Below, piece by piece: positions 32,303 to 45,307 of a stretch of DNA of 64,000 nt. This DNA comes from Armigeres subalbatus (lineage: Eukaryota > Arthropoda > Insecta > Diptera > Culicidae). The notes beneath the pieces were generated by a model. It ran no database searches and had not been told where the DNA came from. It saw only the letters and a list, made by a program, of their open reading frames with translations. A program made the translations under genes and the position numbers. Position 1 is the stretch's first letter, and every line of letters begins with the position of its first letter. The stretch covers positions 124,001 to 188,000 of the forward strand of contig NW_026943189.1 in assembly GCF_024139115.2 (NCBI RefSeq). Direction: 5' to 3'.

Positions 32303-33484
32303 TTCCCTTGGGAACGCAAGTACTTTGAAATTCGGATTCCGTGAGGATTGTCCTTGAAGCTTGTAATTGCTATGATGGGCAGCACGAGGACTGCCAGAAC
32401 AAAGGCCTCGGCAAGCTTGGGTAAGCAACGGCCTGCCGTGTGAGGCTGGGTTTCACAACGACCTCTTTTATTGGTTAGATCGGCCTGGAGAACCTCTTTG
32501 GTCTCAAGATCGGCTGATGTGGAATGTACTAGGCAAATCAGACCTCGGATATGTCGAAAAATACTAATGGATTACACTATTTCGGTATATTGCACTATTC
32601 CATACAAAACTGTGTGGGTGTGTGTTAGGTGTAATGTTTCTTACAATTAATCTACCTGGCCGGCTGGCAACTGCTGGAACTGTGATGAGACTGGATCGCA
32701 TATTCGAGGTCAGCGACGAGGAGGAGGGTAGGAGCTTCGGTTCGCTTGACACCGACCAACAACGATACGGCCTTTTCGTTATAGTTGTAGGTTAGGTCAC
32801 TCTGAACTCGCCGCGACGATATAGCGGCCTCGGGCCAGCAAGACTGGTTTGACCACAGAGGAATCGGGATATGATGGATGGGACTCTGAGTCGACGCCGC
32901 TTGGGGTCGTAGCCTCAAAATGGTCACCTGTAGATAGGGCACCTAGGTGTCTGGCGTTTGTTCCGGTGAAGACTTTTGTCCAAAACCATACGGGTACTAA
33001 TCACATAAGAGAACTTTCTTTTAAAACCTGACTACGATTTCGATTGCACTTTGCACCAACTCATAATCGAGCCACATACCTGATTCGAAATTTCGTATCT
33101 AACGAACTTGGTAATAAAAACATATTAATATTTCTCAATTCTGGTCTGGCTGAAGCTCTAATGGAAGTAGCCCGATTTCTCACCTACGCACTACCTTGTC
33201 CCTCATTAATACATTCTTCTCACTAGCTCCGATTCTTTTTCTCTTCCCCTTATAGTGATCCACGGAATCTAACTGTTCTACAATTCCATTTTCAGTTTTC
33301 TTGTAGTATACTGTGACAGTGTTATGATTTTAACCTAGGGGTATAATGTATTGGCATTTGCATTATTTAAATTTTTGAATTAATTATATATTACAACAAC
33401 AAAAACATTTTAACGTAGGATAATCAAATTTTATTAATCTCACAGACCTACTGTTATAAACGGTAACAAGCTTCTGTAACTGTA
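32303..33484. other. Unassigned, GC-richer patch 32380-33000
   Basis: The 32.38-33.0 kb patch has a composition like LTR-retrotransposon DNA, but no protein motif or LTR boundary could be fixed. The rest is unassigned. Confidence 0.3.
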
Positions 33485-33565
33485 AATGCCAATATTTTAT
33501 ACAGCTTCTGTAAGGTTCTTATGCAGAACTGTATTAAAATCCGCCATCCACTGGTTGGGTGAACA
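33485..33565 (-). repeat. Inverted third copy of the end of block 1/4475
   Basis: Reversed, it reads TTCACCCAACCAGTGGATGG, then a GATTTTAATACAGTTCTGCA stretch, then AAGAACCTTACAGAAGC, matching the first 80 bases of the blocks at 1 and 4475. The shared end suggests a true element terminus. Confidence 0.7.
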
Positions 33566-34331
33566 AATCTAGATTATTTTGAGAATAGATCGTATGTGCA
33601 AAAGAGAGGCTCTCTTTGCTCGCGCTCTCTTTCGTTAATAGACAGGCTAGTCAGTTTCAATTGAAACCTATGATTTATTAAGCGAAAATACCAAGGAAGT
33701 TGGTTAACAATGTTGAACGATATTTTTGCGTGAGTATCAGATATCATGAAAATTCTCATGCCAATAAACAAAATCTACATTCAATAACCGCCAAATACTT
33801 TATATTTCAAAACACAGTGGTTTTCTAACATATACGCAAAGCATGAACTTCAATTAAACTTCCCAGTTTCTTGATTGATTAATCAGGGATATAACCTAGA
33901 ACTTCGTGATGAAACCGTGCTGTGGAAATTAATTGAAATTTCAAGATTAAACCGTTTCCGATTGAATGATCATATCAGACTAAAAAGGAGCATTTTCAAA
34001 ATTTCACAAAGAAAGAATAAGAAATTAACTGGAGGATTTTTGTATGGATAAATGAGACGTGATTTTCTTATATTTTGTCACATTAAAAGTGGTAAAAAAG
34101 GAATTTGTTTTTGTGAAAACCGAACACTTTTTATTTTCCAGATTTTTTTATAACAAAACGAAAATCTGGGATCCAACTAATTTGCTTTCAGTTTCAGATT
34201 TGATATTTTTTCGACCATGGAACATTTCGTTGTATTGTGCATGTTGTCTCAATTATTGGAAGAACATTCCTTCTCAAATGTATCTCGGTTGTGTTTTAAA
34301 AATTAAAATTCCTTTTAATCCAATCTGTGGG
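33566..34331. other. Unassigned A+T-rich sequence
   Basis: No gene or repeat is recognised. Confidence 0.3.
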
Positions 34332-34622
34332 ATGTCATTCATTCATTCATTTATTTAGTTAACATCTAAACAGATAACACTGAATCAACAATTTGACGCC
34401 ACAATGCACGGTTCGAGACCGCATCTCTCCATCCTCGGATATGCCCCACGCTCGCCAAGTCGTTTTGCACCTGGTCTGCCCATCTCGCTCGCTGCGCTCC
34501 ACGCCGTCTCGTACCTGCCGGATCGGAAGCGAACACCATCTTTGCAGGGTTGCTGTCCGGCATTCTTGCAACATGTCCTGCCCATCGTACCCGTCCGGCT
34601 TTAGCTACCTTCTGGATACTGG
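34332..34622 (-). pseudogene. Non-LTR retrotransposon 3' end (RT C terminus)
   Basis: The - strand reads WAGHVARMPDSNPAKMVF, then GTRRRGAQRARWADQV, then RALWRQIVD. This is the C-terminal segment following the RT domain in RTE-like and related elements, of a different subfamily from the 3.3-kb copy. The 3' end has an AATG-repeat tail (CATTCATTCATT on the + strand, 34337-34351). Strongly 5'-truncated. Confidence 0.85.
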
Positions 34623-34993
34623 GATGTCAGAACCAAGAAAAAAAGTGCAGTATGCTCTCTGCCTTGAAACTTGGTTTTGCGTGGTTACGACGACCGAAAA
34701 GTTTGGTTAGGAAGCGTCAACCAAAGGATGTGTCGATAGTTTCAACTTACGATTTTACGAATTTAATTCCAAGTATCTTTGATGTAGTCCTGAACATACA
34801 TAAGCAATTATAATTACTTTTAAATAATTAGTAACAATTTGACATAACAAACATAAAGGTGAACGAACAACCATGCGTCTCCATGCTTGTATTGTAAATG
34901 GTGTATGGTAATGGTAAGGAAAGTTTTCGCTCATTCTACTATGATTTTTTGTCGAATCAATGGGGAAACGTTTTAACTAGACAAACTGTACAT
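34623..34993. other. Unassigned sequence
   Basis: No feature is recognised. Confidence 0.3.
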
Positions 34994-35296
34994 TTAGTTC
35001 TTCATCGAAAACTCAAAGGTGTAGCCCAAACGGATTGAACGCAAAGGTGACGATGAACTACGTAGCTGTATGTAATGTACAAGTTTTCGTCTTTTCTGTG
35101 CGATGAGACCAAAGCAAGCGTTTTTCAAGCCCAGGGTGAATTTGCTTTCGTTCACGCACAGAAGTGTATTGTAGAAACAACAATATTCCTGTTCAAATTC
35201 AACAATAAATATTGTTAACTCAGGGTTAATAATATTTATGTTTTGAATCAACCACGTTTTAAATTTATTTATACTTTGAATATAAAAGAATATCAT
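34994..35296 (-). CDS. Possible terminal exon, unknown protein
   Basis: The - strand frame ends LRSIRLGYTFEFSMKN and a stop at 34994. The last 50 codons have a protein-like composition (FGLIAQKRRKLVHYIQL). A splice acceptor could lie near 35150, but it is weak. It is listed because it lies downstream of, and on the same strand as, the next candidate. The family is not recognised; it could equally be chance. Confidence 0.2.
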   Translation of the reverse strand: MIFFYIQSINKFKTWLIQNINIINPELTIFIVEFEQEYCCFYNTLLCVNESKFTLGLKNACFGLIAQKRRKLVHYIQLRSSSSPLRSIRLGYTFEFSMKN

Positions 35297-35454
35297 TACA
35301 GCTGCGGTGGAATAATTTCCTCACTAGGAAGAATATATTCATAATACAAATAATCATTTTAAAGGCGTCCTTTGTAAGCAAACGGAACTGTTTTCATAAA
35401 GCGGTTGATATCAAAGATTCTGCTACAAATGGTGTAATGTTTATATATGATTAT

Positions 35455-35775
35455 CTAGAAAATAATATTATTTTTACCTGTGGCTAGCCTTGTGGATATT
35501 TCACCATCAAAATTAAATATTTTTGAATCAATAAAAGACTTAGTGTTGAATTCAACAATATTGTTGAATTGTTGCGACTTACCGGTGAAAACATCGATTT
35601 TTATGCTCAAGTCAGTAAACACTTCAAAAAGCTGCTGAACACGTTCAGGTAAATCAACGAGCGCTTGATCGTAAGGATTCATAGCCAATGGTCGGCAACT
35701 GTTATTGTCGGCATAACAGGAGCGAATCGAACGACCATTCAGCTCGATCCTACATGGAGGGCAAATAAATAGCAC
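35455..35775 (-). CDS. Possible exon of an unknown secreted-like protein
   Basis: A - strand frame of 106 codons, with Cys-containing RIELNGRSIRSCYADNNSCR followed by an amphipathic DLPERVQQLFEVFTDLSI segment. A pyrimidine-rich acceptor (CCCTCCATGTAG) ends at about 35749, and a strong donor (ACCG|GTAAGT) lies near 35585; a second donor (CACAG|GTAAAA) is near 35476. Codon-like composition and splice consensus at both ends favour a real exon of about 165 bases. No domain is recognised. Confidence 0.35.
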   Translation of the reverse strand: MLFICPPCRIELNGRSIRSCYADNNSCRPLAMNPYDQALVDLPERVQQLFEVFTDLSIKIDVFTGKSQQFNNIVEFNTKSFIDSKIFNFDGEISTRLATGKNNIIF

Positions 35776-36079
35776 TGCTGACTGATGTGATAAAACGATT
35801 CACAGCAGCCACAGCACAAGGTTTGAGATCGCAGATATCTTTACATTTTTCAAACTATTTCTTCTCCACTGTGCACTTATTCAACGATCGATACAGGCAA
35901 CAAAAATAGAATAATTCTCCGAAATTTAATCATATACGCTAAAATCATTCTGGGAAAACATACTGAATTCTTTGAATTTTGATTAATCCAGGAGAAACTT
36001 CCGAAGGAATTTTTGAAGTTATTGCCAATTCCAGCTCTCGAGGATTTTTGGGAAAATTGCACTTTGAGCAGTGATGGCG
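35776..36079. other. Unassigned sequence
   Basis: Nothing recognised; it would be intron or upstream DNA if the 35.6-kb exon is real. Confidence 0.3.
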
Positions 36080-36960
36080 AATGTTTTACATAATTTATTA
36101 TTATTCTAATCGGTATTCCTATCTATTGAAAATTCCATCTCAAATTTCTTAAAGAATTTCATTGCCAAATCTACGAAAATCTTTCAGGCTTCCCTCTGGA
36201 AATTTCTTCGAGAATTTATTCTGAACTTTCTACAGGAATTCATTCAAATATCCAGAATTGTGTTCCACTTCAGGAATAATTTAGAAAATTTCTCCATTGA
36301 TTCCTTTTGAGTTTCCTCCAGAGACACCTTCGGAAAATCCTCTCAAAATGCCTTCGTTAATTCATCCAGAAATTCCTTCGAAACGTCTGCCTAACAGTAG
36401 ATTTCGGCACAGTAGAGGTTAAGAAACACAGAGTGCCTACCAAATAAAGAAAAGAATAAAAAACGTGAGTTCTCGAAAGAATATCTGGAGGATTTTCTGG
36501 AGATGTTCTTAAAGGAATTTAAAATTGTATTTCAGGATGTTTGTATATCCAAATGAATTCTCGATGGAATTTCCAAAGAACAGCCTGAATAGGCTTTCTA
36601 AAAGAATTTCTTAACGAGTTTTTGAATGAATTGTTGAATAATTTTCCTGAATAATTATTAATTATTCATTCGGAAATTCCTTCAGAAACTCCTGCAAGAA
36701 TTCCTTCTGAAAAACTTTATGCCTTCAGCAATAATTTCAGAAATTTCTCAAAGATAACAACAAAACACGACATAAATTGAGCCTAAATGTTATTTTCGCC
36801 TCCGAAGTTATTTTCGGAGGATATTCTGGGAAAATCCATATATGAATTTCCGAAAGAGATCTTGGAGGAATGTACAATGAAGTTCTTGGAGAAATTTGAA
36901 GCATATCGGAAATGCCTTGAGGAGTTCCTTTGGAAATTCCGTTAAGAATTCTTGCTGGAA
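36080..36960. repeat. Decayed TTCCTCCGGAA-type array
   Basis: Many degenerate AATTCCTTCRGAAAT- and TTCCAAAGAA-like units at 12-25-base spacing in both orientations, with a non-repetitive gap at about 36385-36480. It probably represents an old copy of the minisatellite family. Confidence 0.5.
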
Positions 36961-39265
36961 ATTTCAGAGAAATTCACAGGGGAACAAAATTTTACTTTTT
37001 ACTGGTCCTCAGAACCAATTGATGTGTCTTCAGTAGATTTTGGCTCGCTGAATTCGAATCTGTCCTCAGATATGCTCTAACACGTCCAAATTTTGAGATA
37101 TAGCTAAATTAATTCCGCTAATTTGAAGAAACTGGTATTTTTCGAAGGACTTTCATGAAGCATATAAACATAAGTTTAGGTCAATCAATGCCCGAAACAG
37201 TATAGCACATCTGATCCAATGAATTTCCATCAGCTTTGCACGGCACAATTGTTTTCTATTCAGTTTTCCTTGAATTTAGGTTCAGTGAATTTAATTTAAA
37301 AACATTCCATGCAAGTCCGTTTCAAATACTTGCATGCAAACGCCATCAGCACCAGTTCGAAGCCACCAAAAATTCAACAACATGCGGCCAGAGGAACTGG
37401 GATATGAAAATGTTGAATGAAGTATAGAGATACTAGTCAGTTTGTAAATATATGTTTCATTCAACTTTTAATAAAATATACTTTTTCTTTCATTTTATGC
37501 TCAACATTTCTCCTCCTCCTAAAATATTATTCTGCTCGATTTCTGGTTGTTTTTTTCGATCGATCAACTTCCAATAACCACTCGTAATCCGTTATCATGT
37601 TGCAATTGTGTTGTGCTAGAATATAGTGCGAACATGATGATCCAGAAAGTTCCTTTCTTTTAATCAACAAGGAAACAGATCGGATTGCAATTTGAACAAA
37701 TTCAAATCCTCTACTAGATCCCCTACCAGAGCATTCAAGCTACATCTCACATTGACTAATAAAATACATTCGGAAAATAAGTTGAAACTTAACATTTTGT
37801 AACTACATCGTGAATTTCCTCATTCATGCCGTTGTTTTTTTAAATTAGAGAAATATCAGAGTGCAGAATTGGCGGATCATTTAACCATATGCTCGGGTAA
37901 CTGTAACATGTTGAACAGCACACAAGTGGAGCGGAGCCCAAGTGTTTTTTTTCTGTCGCATTACTTTGCGTCTTAGCACATAATAAAGCTTGATAAAACT
38001 AGTCAACTTTTTCTCGTTTCACTGTTATAAACTGACCATAGATAAAAGAAATTGCATTGGGATTAACATCCATGCAGCATTTTCAACTCGAATCGAATAA
38101 AGAGTCTCCCACGCACGAGTAGGTTGTTGACGTTTTCCGGTTTCTGTTGCGTAGTCGTCAACGTCGCTTCAGCTTGTATGCAATCATACACAAGAACGAT
38201 CGAATGCAACCTATCGATTTGTGAATTGATTTTCCGCCAAAATTTCTATCATAGGAATATTGGAATGATCATAAATAGCAGGAATAATCAAAATATATAG
38301 AACTGCGTACAGTTCTCGTACTTGCTTTATTCGAATGAACATAACAAAGGAGTTTCAATTGACAGTAAATACACAATATCACTTGAGCAATTATTGAAAA
38401 TTTATCGCGCCAGAGGAAATACAATATCATATTTACATTCAATAGAACTTACTTCAATGAAAACATATTATTTTTTGCTTGGACAAATTATTATATTAAA
38501 TTCTTTTTACTTTCCTCTCAAAATCGTTCACAAATAATTACCAGGATTGTACACAAGTCTTTGGAAAAGGCTTGAATAAAACATGTTTTTAAATAATTTT
38601 AGTAACTTACTTTTAACTTTTAAAACTTACTAAAATTGTAGATAAATCACACTTATTATGTTTAATTTGTTCAAAATTCACCACATTTCGAAAGATTAGA
38701 TGTTTGTGATCCATTTTGGAACTTGATTGACTAGTAATTCTTTCTATAGGGTTAACGATGGCTTTTCTAAAATGCTCAAAATAATTGATTTTACGAAATT
38801 TATTGAGGTATATCTGCTAGGGACACATTATTTGGTGTTAGGTACAAAATCTTGTTGAGCTATGTTATTAACGAAATTTCCGAGGGAATGGAACTACCGA
38901 TGGTATCCGAAGAAATTCCTGAAATAATTTTCGAAAGAGCTCTGGCAGTATTAATGGAATTTGTTGGAATAATACTGTAGGTATTTTCTAAGAATTATTT
39001 AAGATATTTATGAAAAATGTCAAAAGTTAATTACTGCAGGATTGTTAATACAATCGGAAAAATTCAGATCTGTTGTAAAACTCGGTTCTGACTCTGGAAA
39101 TGCTTTCTAGCAAACCCCCCTAAATGTCATAATTATAGTCTATCCATTATCACATAGGAATTGGAAAATTTTTGGAAAAATATTCCAAATAATTCCTAGT
39201 GACCTTTTCACTTACAAACGATGAAATGCACTAAAATTTCGTAATACTTTCGTAATACTGTAAGC
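36961..39265. other. Unassigned A+T-rich sequence
   Basis: No gene or well-supported repeat is seen; no frame exceeds 71 codons. Confidence 0.35.
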
Positions 39266-39780
39266 CAGGGCTGCCCAATGTACGGCCCGCGGGCGGAATG
39301 CGGCCCTCGGCTCCATTTTTTGTGGCCCGCAGCGTGTAAGAAAAATAACCTCATATTCGACCCATCACTATCAAGAGAATCGATATGCGAAAACGGTCAA
39401 TATTCCTCAAGTATTGTATTGCGAATTTCAGTGACTAAGTCGTGGTACCATGCTTGAAAGATTTTGTTCGTTTCGAAAAGAATGGCACCATTTCTATAAG
39501 ATGAATGAAAACCACTGCCCGAGCTCAATGATCCTGAATAGATGAGTTACTCGGCTTTTCTTGCAGATATCGACAAACACCTCAATGAACATGAAGCACT
39601 TTGGCACAGTGGGTTTTTGAAATCTGGTTCATTTCTACCAACAGTTTATGCAAATCTGTTCAATTTGCTGGAAAAGTTACGAAATTTCCATTTTTAACAC
39701 CCGGTAAACGGTGAAAATAATTTAAGTTAATTTTTCAAATGGATCTGTAATGCAATGACGAAAACAAAATAAACAAAAAA
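39266..39780 (+). mobile_element. hAT-like element remnant, left end
   Basis: Starts CAGGGCTGCCCAATGTACGG, followed by GGCCCGCGGGC and a second inverted GGCCCGC. This is the end type of hAT elements (Charlie-like) found across animals. A following stretch near 39560 (DIDKHLNEHEALWHSGFLK) could be a transposase vestige, but this is uncertain. The right end was not found. Confidence 0.55.
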
Positions 39781-40065
39781 TATTGTTTGAACGCGTTAAG
39801 ATCGTGTTTGATTTTGCAAGAAAATTTTGCAAGACATTTTTTTAGTTGAGTTATTGCTTGACTAATAAACGCCTCCAATTATAGATCTTACTACTGACGC
39901 CAAAATATAAATGAACCAATTACGCCAAAAATGCTGGTGGCCCACCATTACCATACACCATGCTCGTGAGTATTTATGAAAATTCAACTGGTACCACGCG
40001 CCTCCATGGTCTTCCTCACTTCCTATCCTACACATATATTTAGATGACATTAGCTTACTGCGCAT

Positions 40066-40770
40066 TAGGGTGGCTCAAATTAGTATGGGAAAAACTTTTT
40101 TCAATTTTTTTGATGGGCCGCCCTCTTATTCGGTTCTATTTGATGCCATGATGCTCTGGACAAAATTTCAGCAAAATCGGTCAACGTTTGGGCGGTGCTA
40201 AACCCGTTGGAAGTTTATATGCAAAATTGTATGCAGAAGCATCCAAAAACAGTGAATTGCAGTTGGACAGCATAACTTACGATGAAGAACTATGATACTC
40301 ATTCAGATCTTGAAGAATTTAATACAGAATGCTATGCTAAAAACCGCGAGAAGATTAGAGTTTGCCCGGCTAAGTGATTAGCATTTCTGTGAAGTGGGGT
40401 TTGAGCAAATTTCGTTTCTTTTACCTTTGAAAAGAAATAAATTCAACCCTACAACACTGCAATAAAATGCTAATATCTTTGAGAAATAAACTCTAATCTT
40501 CTCACGGTTTTCAGCAGAACATTCTGTATTTAATTCTTCAAGAGCTGAATGAGTATCTTGGTTCTTGATCGTAAATTGTGTTGTCCAACTGCAAATCACT
40601 GTTTTTGAATGTTTCTGCATACATTTTTTCATATAAACTTCCAACGAGTTTAGCACCGCCCAAACGTTGACCGATTTAGCTGAAATTTTGTCCAGAGCAT
40701 CATGGCATCAAATAGAACCGAATAAGAGGCCCATCAAAAAATTTGAAAAAGTGTTTTTTGAGCCACCCTA
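40066..40770. mobile_element. 705-base palindromic hAT-like element
   Basis: Two arms of about 300 bases (40066-40370 and 40475-40770) are inverted copies with roughly 85-90% identity by eye, starting TAGGGTGGCTCAAA. A perfect 8-base target duplication CTGCGCAT lies at 40058-40065 and 40771-40778. The whole element could fold back on itself. No transposase. Confidence 0.9.
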
Positions 40771-40778
40771 CTGCGCAT

Positions 40779-43700
40779 GTTAGGGACAATTCACGGCAGA
40801 GTCCAAAAAGGGTTTCTACAATGGCCACCCAAACCTTCACCTTACGTTTTTGACGGTGCAAATTTCATCATCTGAAAACAATTATTTCGTGCATGCTGTA
40901 ATGTAATGGAGCAAAAAAAAAACTGTTTTTTTTCTTAGATCTGTGCTCCTAAAAGCGTGATACAGTTTTGTTATTGGATGCTAATGCGATTCTCCATAAG
41001 ATGAAAATATTGTAGTAGCATATGATCTACTAATTTGCAACTTAAGCAAGAAGGACCATCTCTAACAGTTTTCATTTCAATCTCGAGTATTAAATTTTAA
41101 AAAATAGGTTCCACTATAGACCTGTTAAACAACCACGTCAATACCTGTTCACCTCGTTTTACAGTATTTGGTTCTGTTTAGCTTGGCTGGATTTTTGTCC
41201 ATGACAAAAAAAAATGAGGAGCACACGCTCATAAAGTTGTTCAGTTTATTTGCAGATTGGAGTATGGTTTTTCACTGGTCGGACCGAAAGACGCCGTCCG
41301 ACCAATGATGTTTATCTGCCCGTCAACATTCGGCTAGTTAGTATGTGTACTTAGTTGACTGCTTGTTTTGTCGTAAGGTTGTGGGGTACCCGAATTGATA
41401 AATATTGATAAAAAAATATGTCAGAGACAGGCAAGCAGGATCGTAATTTTATGAATATGGGACAGAAGATTGTTGATTATTCTCTATAATTTGTTATCGT
41501 TTGAGCTGATTGGAAAAGCACAGCAGCTTTAAGAATTCAAACATAGCTAGTTAGTAGAAAAAATAGATACATATTAAATTCTTCATTTTGCATAAAATCT
41601 CAGAAGATAACTTTCACTAAAATTATTCATGCTTAACAGTGTGTATGGATGGATAAGAGGACATACATAATGCATGCTACATCGACTGCACTTGCTTTGC
41701 GGGAGCTTGTTTTATGGCCTAGTTCTAGCCACAACGCTGACGCTGCATGACTGGTTGGCTGATACCTCGCGGGAGAAGATGTTCTACTGATGCTGCAGAC
41801 TTCTTCACCATTAAAATACCAACGATGAAGCAATGTAGCTTGGCTGGGTATAACGATGCATCGCTTCAATACCGGATGCAGAATGTATAACTTCTGCTTC
41901 CTTTAATAATGGGATCTCGTTACCGGTGGTGGATTAATGGTGCGATTTACTGGGGCAAAATTATTTTTTAATCGATATGCTTGCAAGAAATATTTCTGTT
42001 TATTTCTGTAGATATCTGATATAGATAATACTCATAGATAATACTTCGAATCATTGGACGATAAGAAGTGTATGTTTCTGGAATATTTGCGGGCTTGATT
42101 TATTTAGATCCATAAGCTTATATCTGCACCGCACGTGATTGGCTCACTCAACTGAAACACCAAAAAGTAATTTAAATGGAGTTGCGACTTCAATGTATAC
42201 TGAATTTGACAACATCATAATAACTTTTTTAACTAGCATTTGCCGTAAAGCGTTACGGAGCGTGTTGGAGCAGAATACAGTTTTTCATTTTTCATTTCTC
42301 GTACTCTAATGTTAGTTTTGGGGAACCCAAAGACTCGCGGTTTGATCGAAGTTAGGAAATACAATTATACAATAGAAAAGAAAGGGAATTTATGATGCCT
42401 AATTAATTACAATGCTGATGTTTACACAATCCTTGGCAATGATTCACATCCGTTACGAGACAAACATTTTTTTGGGAGACAGCAACTAGAGGAAGACATA
42501 CGAATGGGGTTGAACGGTAGACAACAAGAGGAAGACATTCTTAAGGGATTACGGAGGCTGGGATGGATGGACGACGATTACAGTTTAACAACAGCAACTT
42601 TCAAAAATTGGTGGACAAGGGACATGTATTCGAGATTAAGACCCGCCAACACTTCCCTCGCTGCTACTTTCCTCGGACCCGAAGATGTTCGGATCTGGGG
42701 CCACGATGCTTCTCGCACGCCTACATGACATGGTCAATGTCTTGATAATCTGCACCGCAAATACAGAGATTGCCGCCTGAGATCCTACATCATAATAACT
42801 TGTTACTTTGATAAAAATAGTGATAAAGTAGTGATGGTAAATACCATTTGTCATTTTGATTACCACAATTTTACAGCAGTAACAGTAATGGTGTACTCTG
42901 GTGGCTTGAATTAAATTTTAAAATGTGTTTTTTCTTCTTCATTCTTCCTATTTTGGCCAACTGAATAAGTTTTCAGAAACAGCAGATTGTATTCATCATA
43001 CTATCACATATGCACCCCTATATTTACTCTTCAAATTTGAGTATAGTTCTGTTATCTGAATTATTAACTAAGGTGATAATTTTTTGTATTCAATTTTCTC
43101 TAATGCTCTTGATAGACGTACACTCAATTAGGCTGTCAATATTCCTTCAGTAATATCATAAATTCCGCCTTAATTCTGTGTCAACCTAATCAAGGCCCTT
43201 TACATATACTTAGCATGCCAAATTGTAGATTCTTTCCCAAATGCTAAAACGTACCTTCATCAATCGAATTTTATTGGCGGCGCCAAAGGAAGCCAAAACC
43301 CCATTTACGTTTTTCGTTTTCCTGCGTGCTGTGGGTTTCTTCTTATTTATTTTGCGTCTGCTATCTCGTTGGTATGTGTATTTTTCCCGAAGGGTTTATG
43401 TTTCCTTCCTTTTGAAATAGGAAGTGTGTCCTAAAGGACTTTCGTGCTATCTATGCCAGTGCTTTGCTAGGAGTTCGTGTTTCGTTAGAAAATCGAAGCA
43501 CACTTATTCCGCTGTGATTGTACTTTTTTCATCGACCCAGGCTCACGGACTTGCAGATTCACGGTTATTGAAATAACCATTCGGAATGTCGATTATTTCC
43601 TTTTTCGAATGAAACATCTTGTTATCCAAAGTGTTGTTTATTTGAAACCATTCAAATAAAATGCTATTGATTCCCTTTAGCAAATTGATAAGAAAACCAT

Positions 43701-44869
43701 CCACAGTTACTGGCCAATTGTCGCAGGTTGAACGAGAAGCCAAAATCGGGAAAACATCAAACGGTTATTGGGTGCTTGAATGAAACGTTTGAATTGGATT
43801 GTAAATTCTTCGAAAATCCCCTTAAAGCACCAGACACAATATGCATGAACCACTCGATTTGAGCGACCTGTGGGTATCAAGCTGAATGGAATAGAGTTGT
43901 CGAACAAAGAAAAATCCTTCGCCTAGTGAAAAGGCTACAGAGAATAATTCTCTCGGTTGGGTTCTTTGTGTTGGGTTACAACAATAATAATTTTGTTGTC
44001 ACGCTTCGAGCTCCCCCATTGCTTCATTCATGGACAAATACGTAGCTTTTCCGCCACCGGGTGGCATTGGATGACAAGCCATCAGCTCGGGTCTTGAATG
44101 AGGCGCTCGTGATAATATTTCTCAGCGCCAGCCCTCACATGCTGACGGCGAACGACAATGCGAAGTGAAAGGAAAACTTATGATTTATGCAAATTGTAAT
44201 CATAACGTAATTAAGCTTTCCGTATATAAATCTCATTCGTTCGTGCGAGGTGGAAAAGACAATGAATGGTTGGGGAAATGTTTCCCCGGATTCGCAGATG
44301 TCTTAAAGGGTTAGATTTTCTACCACATTCGATTCAAAATATACTTTAATAAAGTTAAAAATTCTAAATGATGTGTTTTGTAAAATAAAAATAAACCATA
44401 GGCACAGAGAAACAAACCTTTCACTTTGAACGAAATATAATCAAATAACATCGTCACTAGAACATTATCGCTCAAAGCTAAATACACAGTGGACAATCAT
44501 CTCCAGATGACGATAATGCGCCAATGTCAAATACAAGCTAAATCGTTCGACCAACTGAAACTACCAAGAATTGCATCTACCATTGAAAGGATGAACGATA
44601 GAATATGTGTTGAGCTTTTGAACCTCTGGACCGGTTTAAACCAAATTTAGAACATATTATTTATCCTGAGTATTCGACTATAGAGGGTTAAAAAAGAAGG
44701 CAGATGTGGTGAAAAGCTCTTGAATTTCGAACCTCTCAACCGGTTTCAACCAAATTTGGGGCTCTCTGTTAGGAGTCGATTGTAGGTAGTAGAAGTGTTA
44801 TTGGTTAAAGGGGAAGAAGTGTTTTTCAGGAAACGAGTAGTAGTTCACGAAGTGAACGCACAGAGTGAT
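40779..44869. other. Unassigned intergenic sequence
   Basis: No recognisable exon. A short hairpin (TGGTCGGAC/GTCCGACCA) sits at 41276-41304. A 74-codon frame at 42504-42728 (+) has no known motif. Confidence 0.35.
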
Positions 44870-45170
44870 TTAAAGGAATAAAGAAGGCAGAAAAAAGATG
44901 AAAAAAGAAAAAGAAAGTAGAATAAATAAAGGAAGAATAATAAGGAAGGCGAAAGAAAGAGGAAAGATGTGAGGGAAGAAGGAAAATAGTAGGAAAAATA
45001 AGGAAGAACGCTAAAGATGTGCAGAAAGAAAGAAAGAAGTAAGAAAAATAAGGAAGGCATAAGGAAGAAGGAAGAAAAAAAAGGGAAAAAAAAGAAGAAA
45101 GGAGGAAAATATAAAAAAGAAAGAAGAAAAAAAGCGAAGAAGAAAGAAGATGGAAAAAGAAAGGAGGCTC
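44870..45170. repeat. Polypurine GGAAGAAAAA tract
   Basis: About 300 bases that are almost pure A and G on the + strand, with GAAGAAAG and GGAAGAA units. It lies immediately left of the inverted-repeat element at 45206. Such tracts can adopt triplex structures. Confidence 0.8.
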
Positions 45171-45307
45171 AAGAGTTGCGTTTTTTTCAACCTATTGTAA
45201 TTAACCTTTTCGTCCCCAACGTCTGTTTTTAAGGGCTTCACAGTACTATCCACAGTACGATTCCAGATGTATTCCAGATTCCGTTGGGGTCAGTTGTCCA
45301 CGGAATA

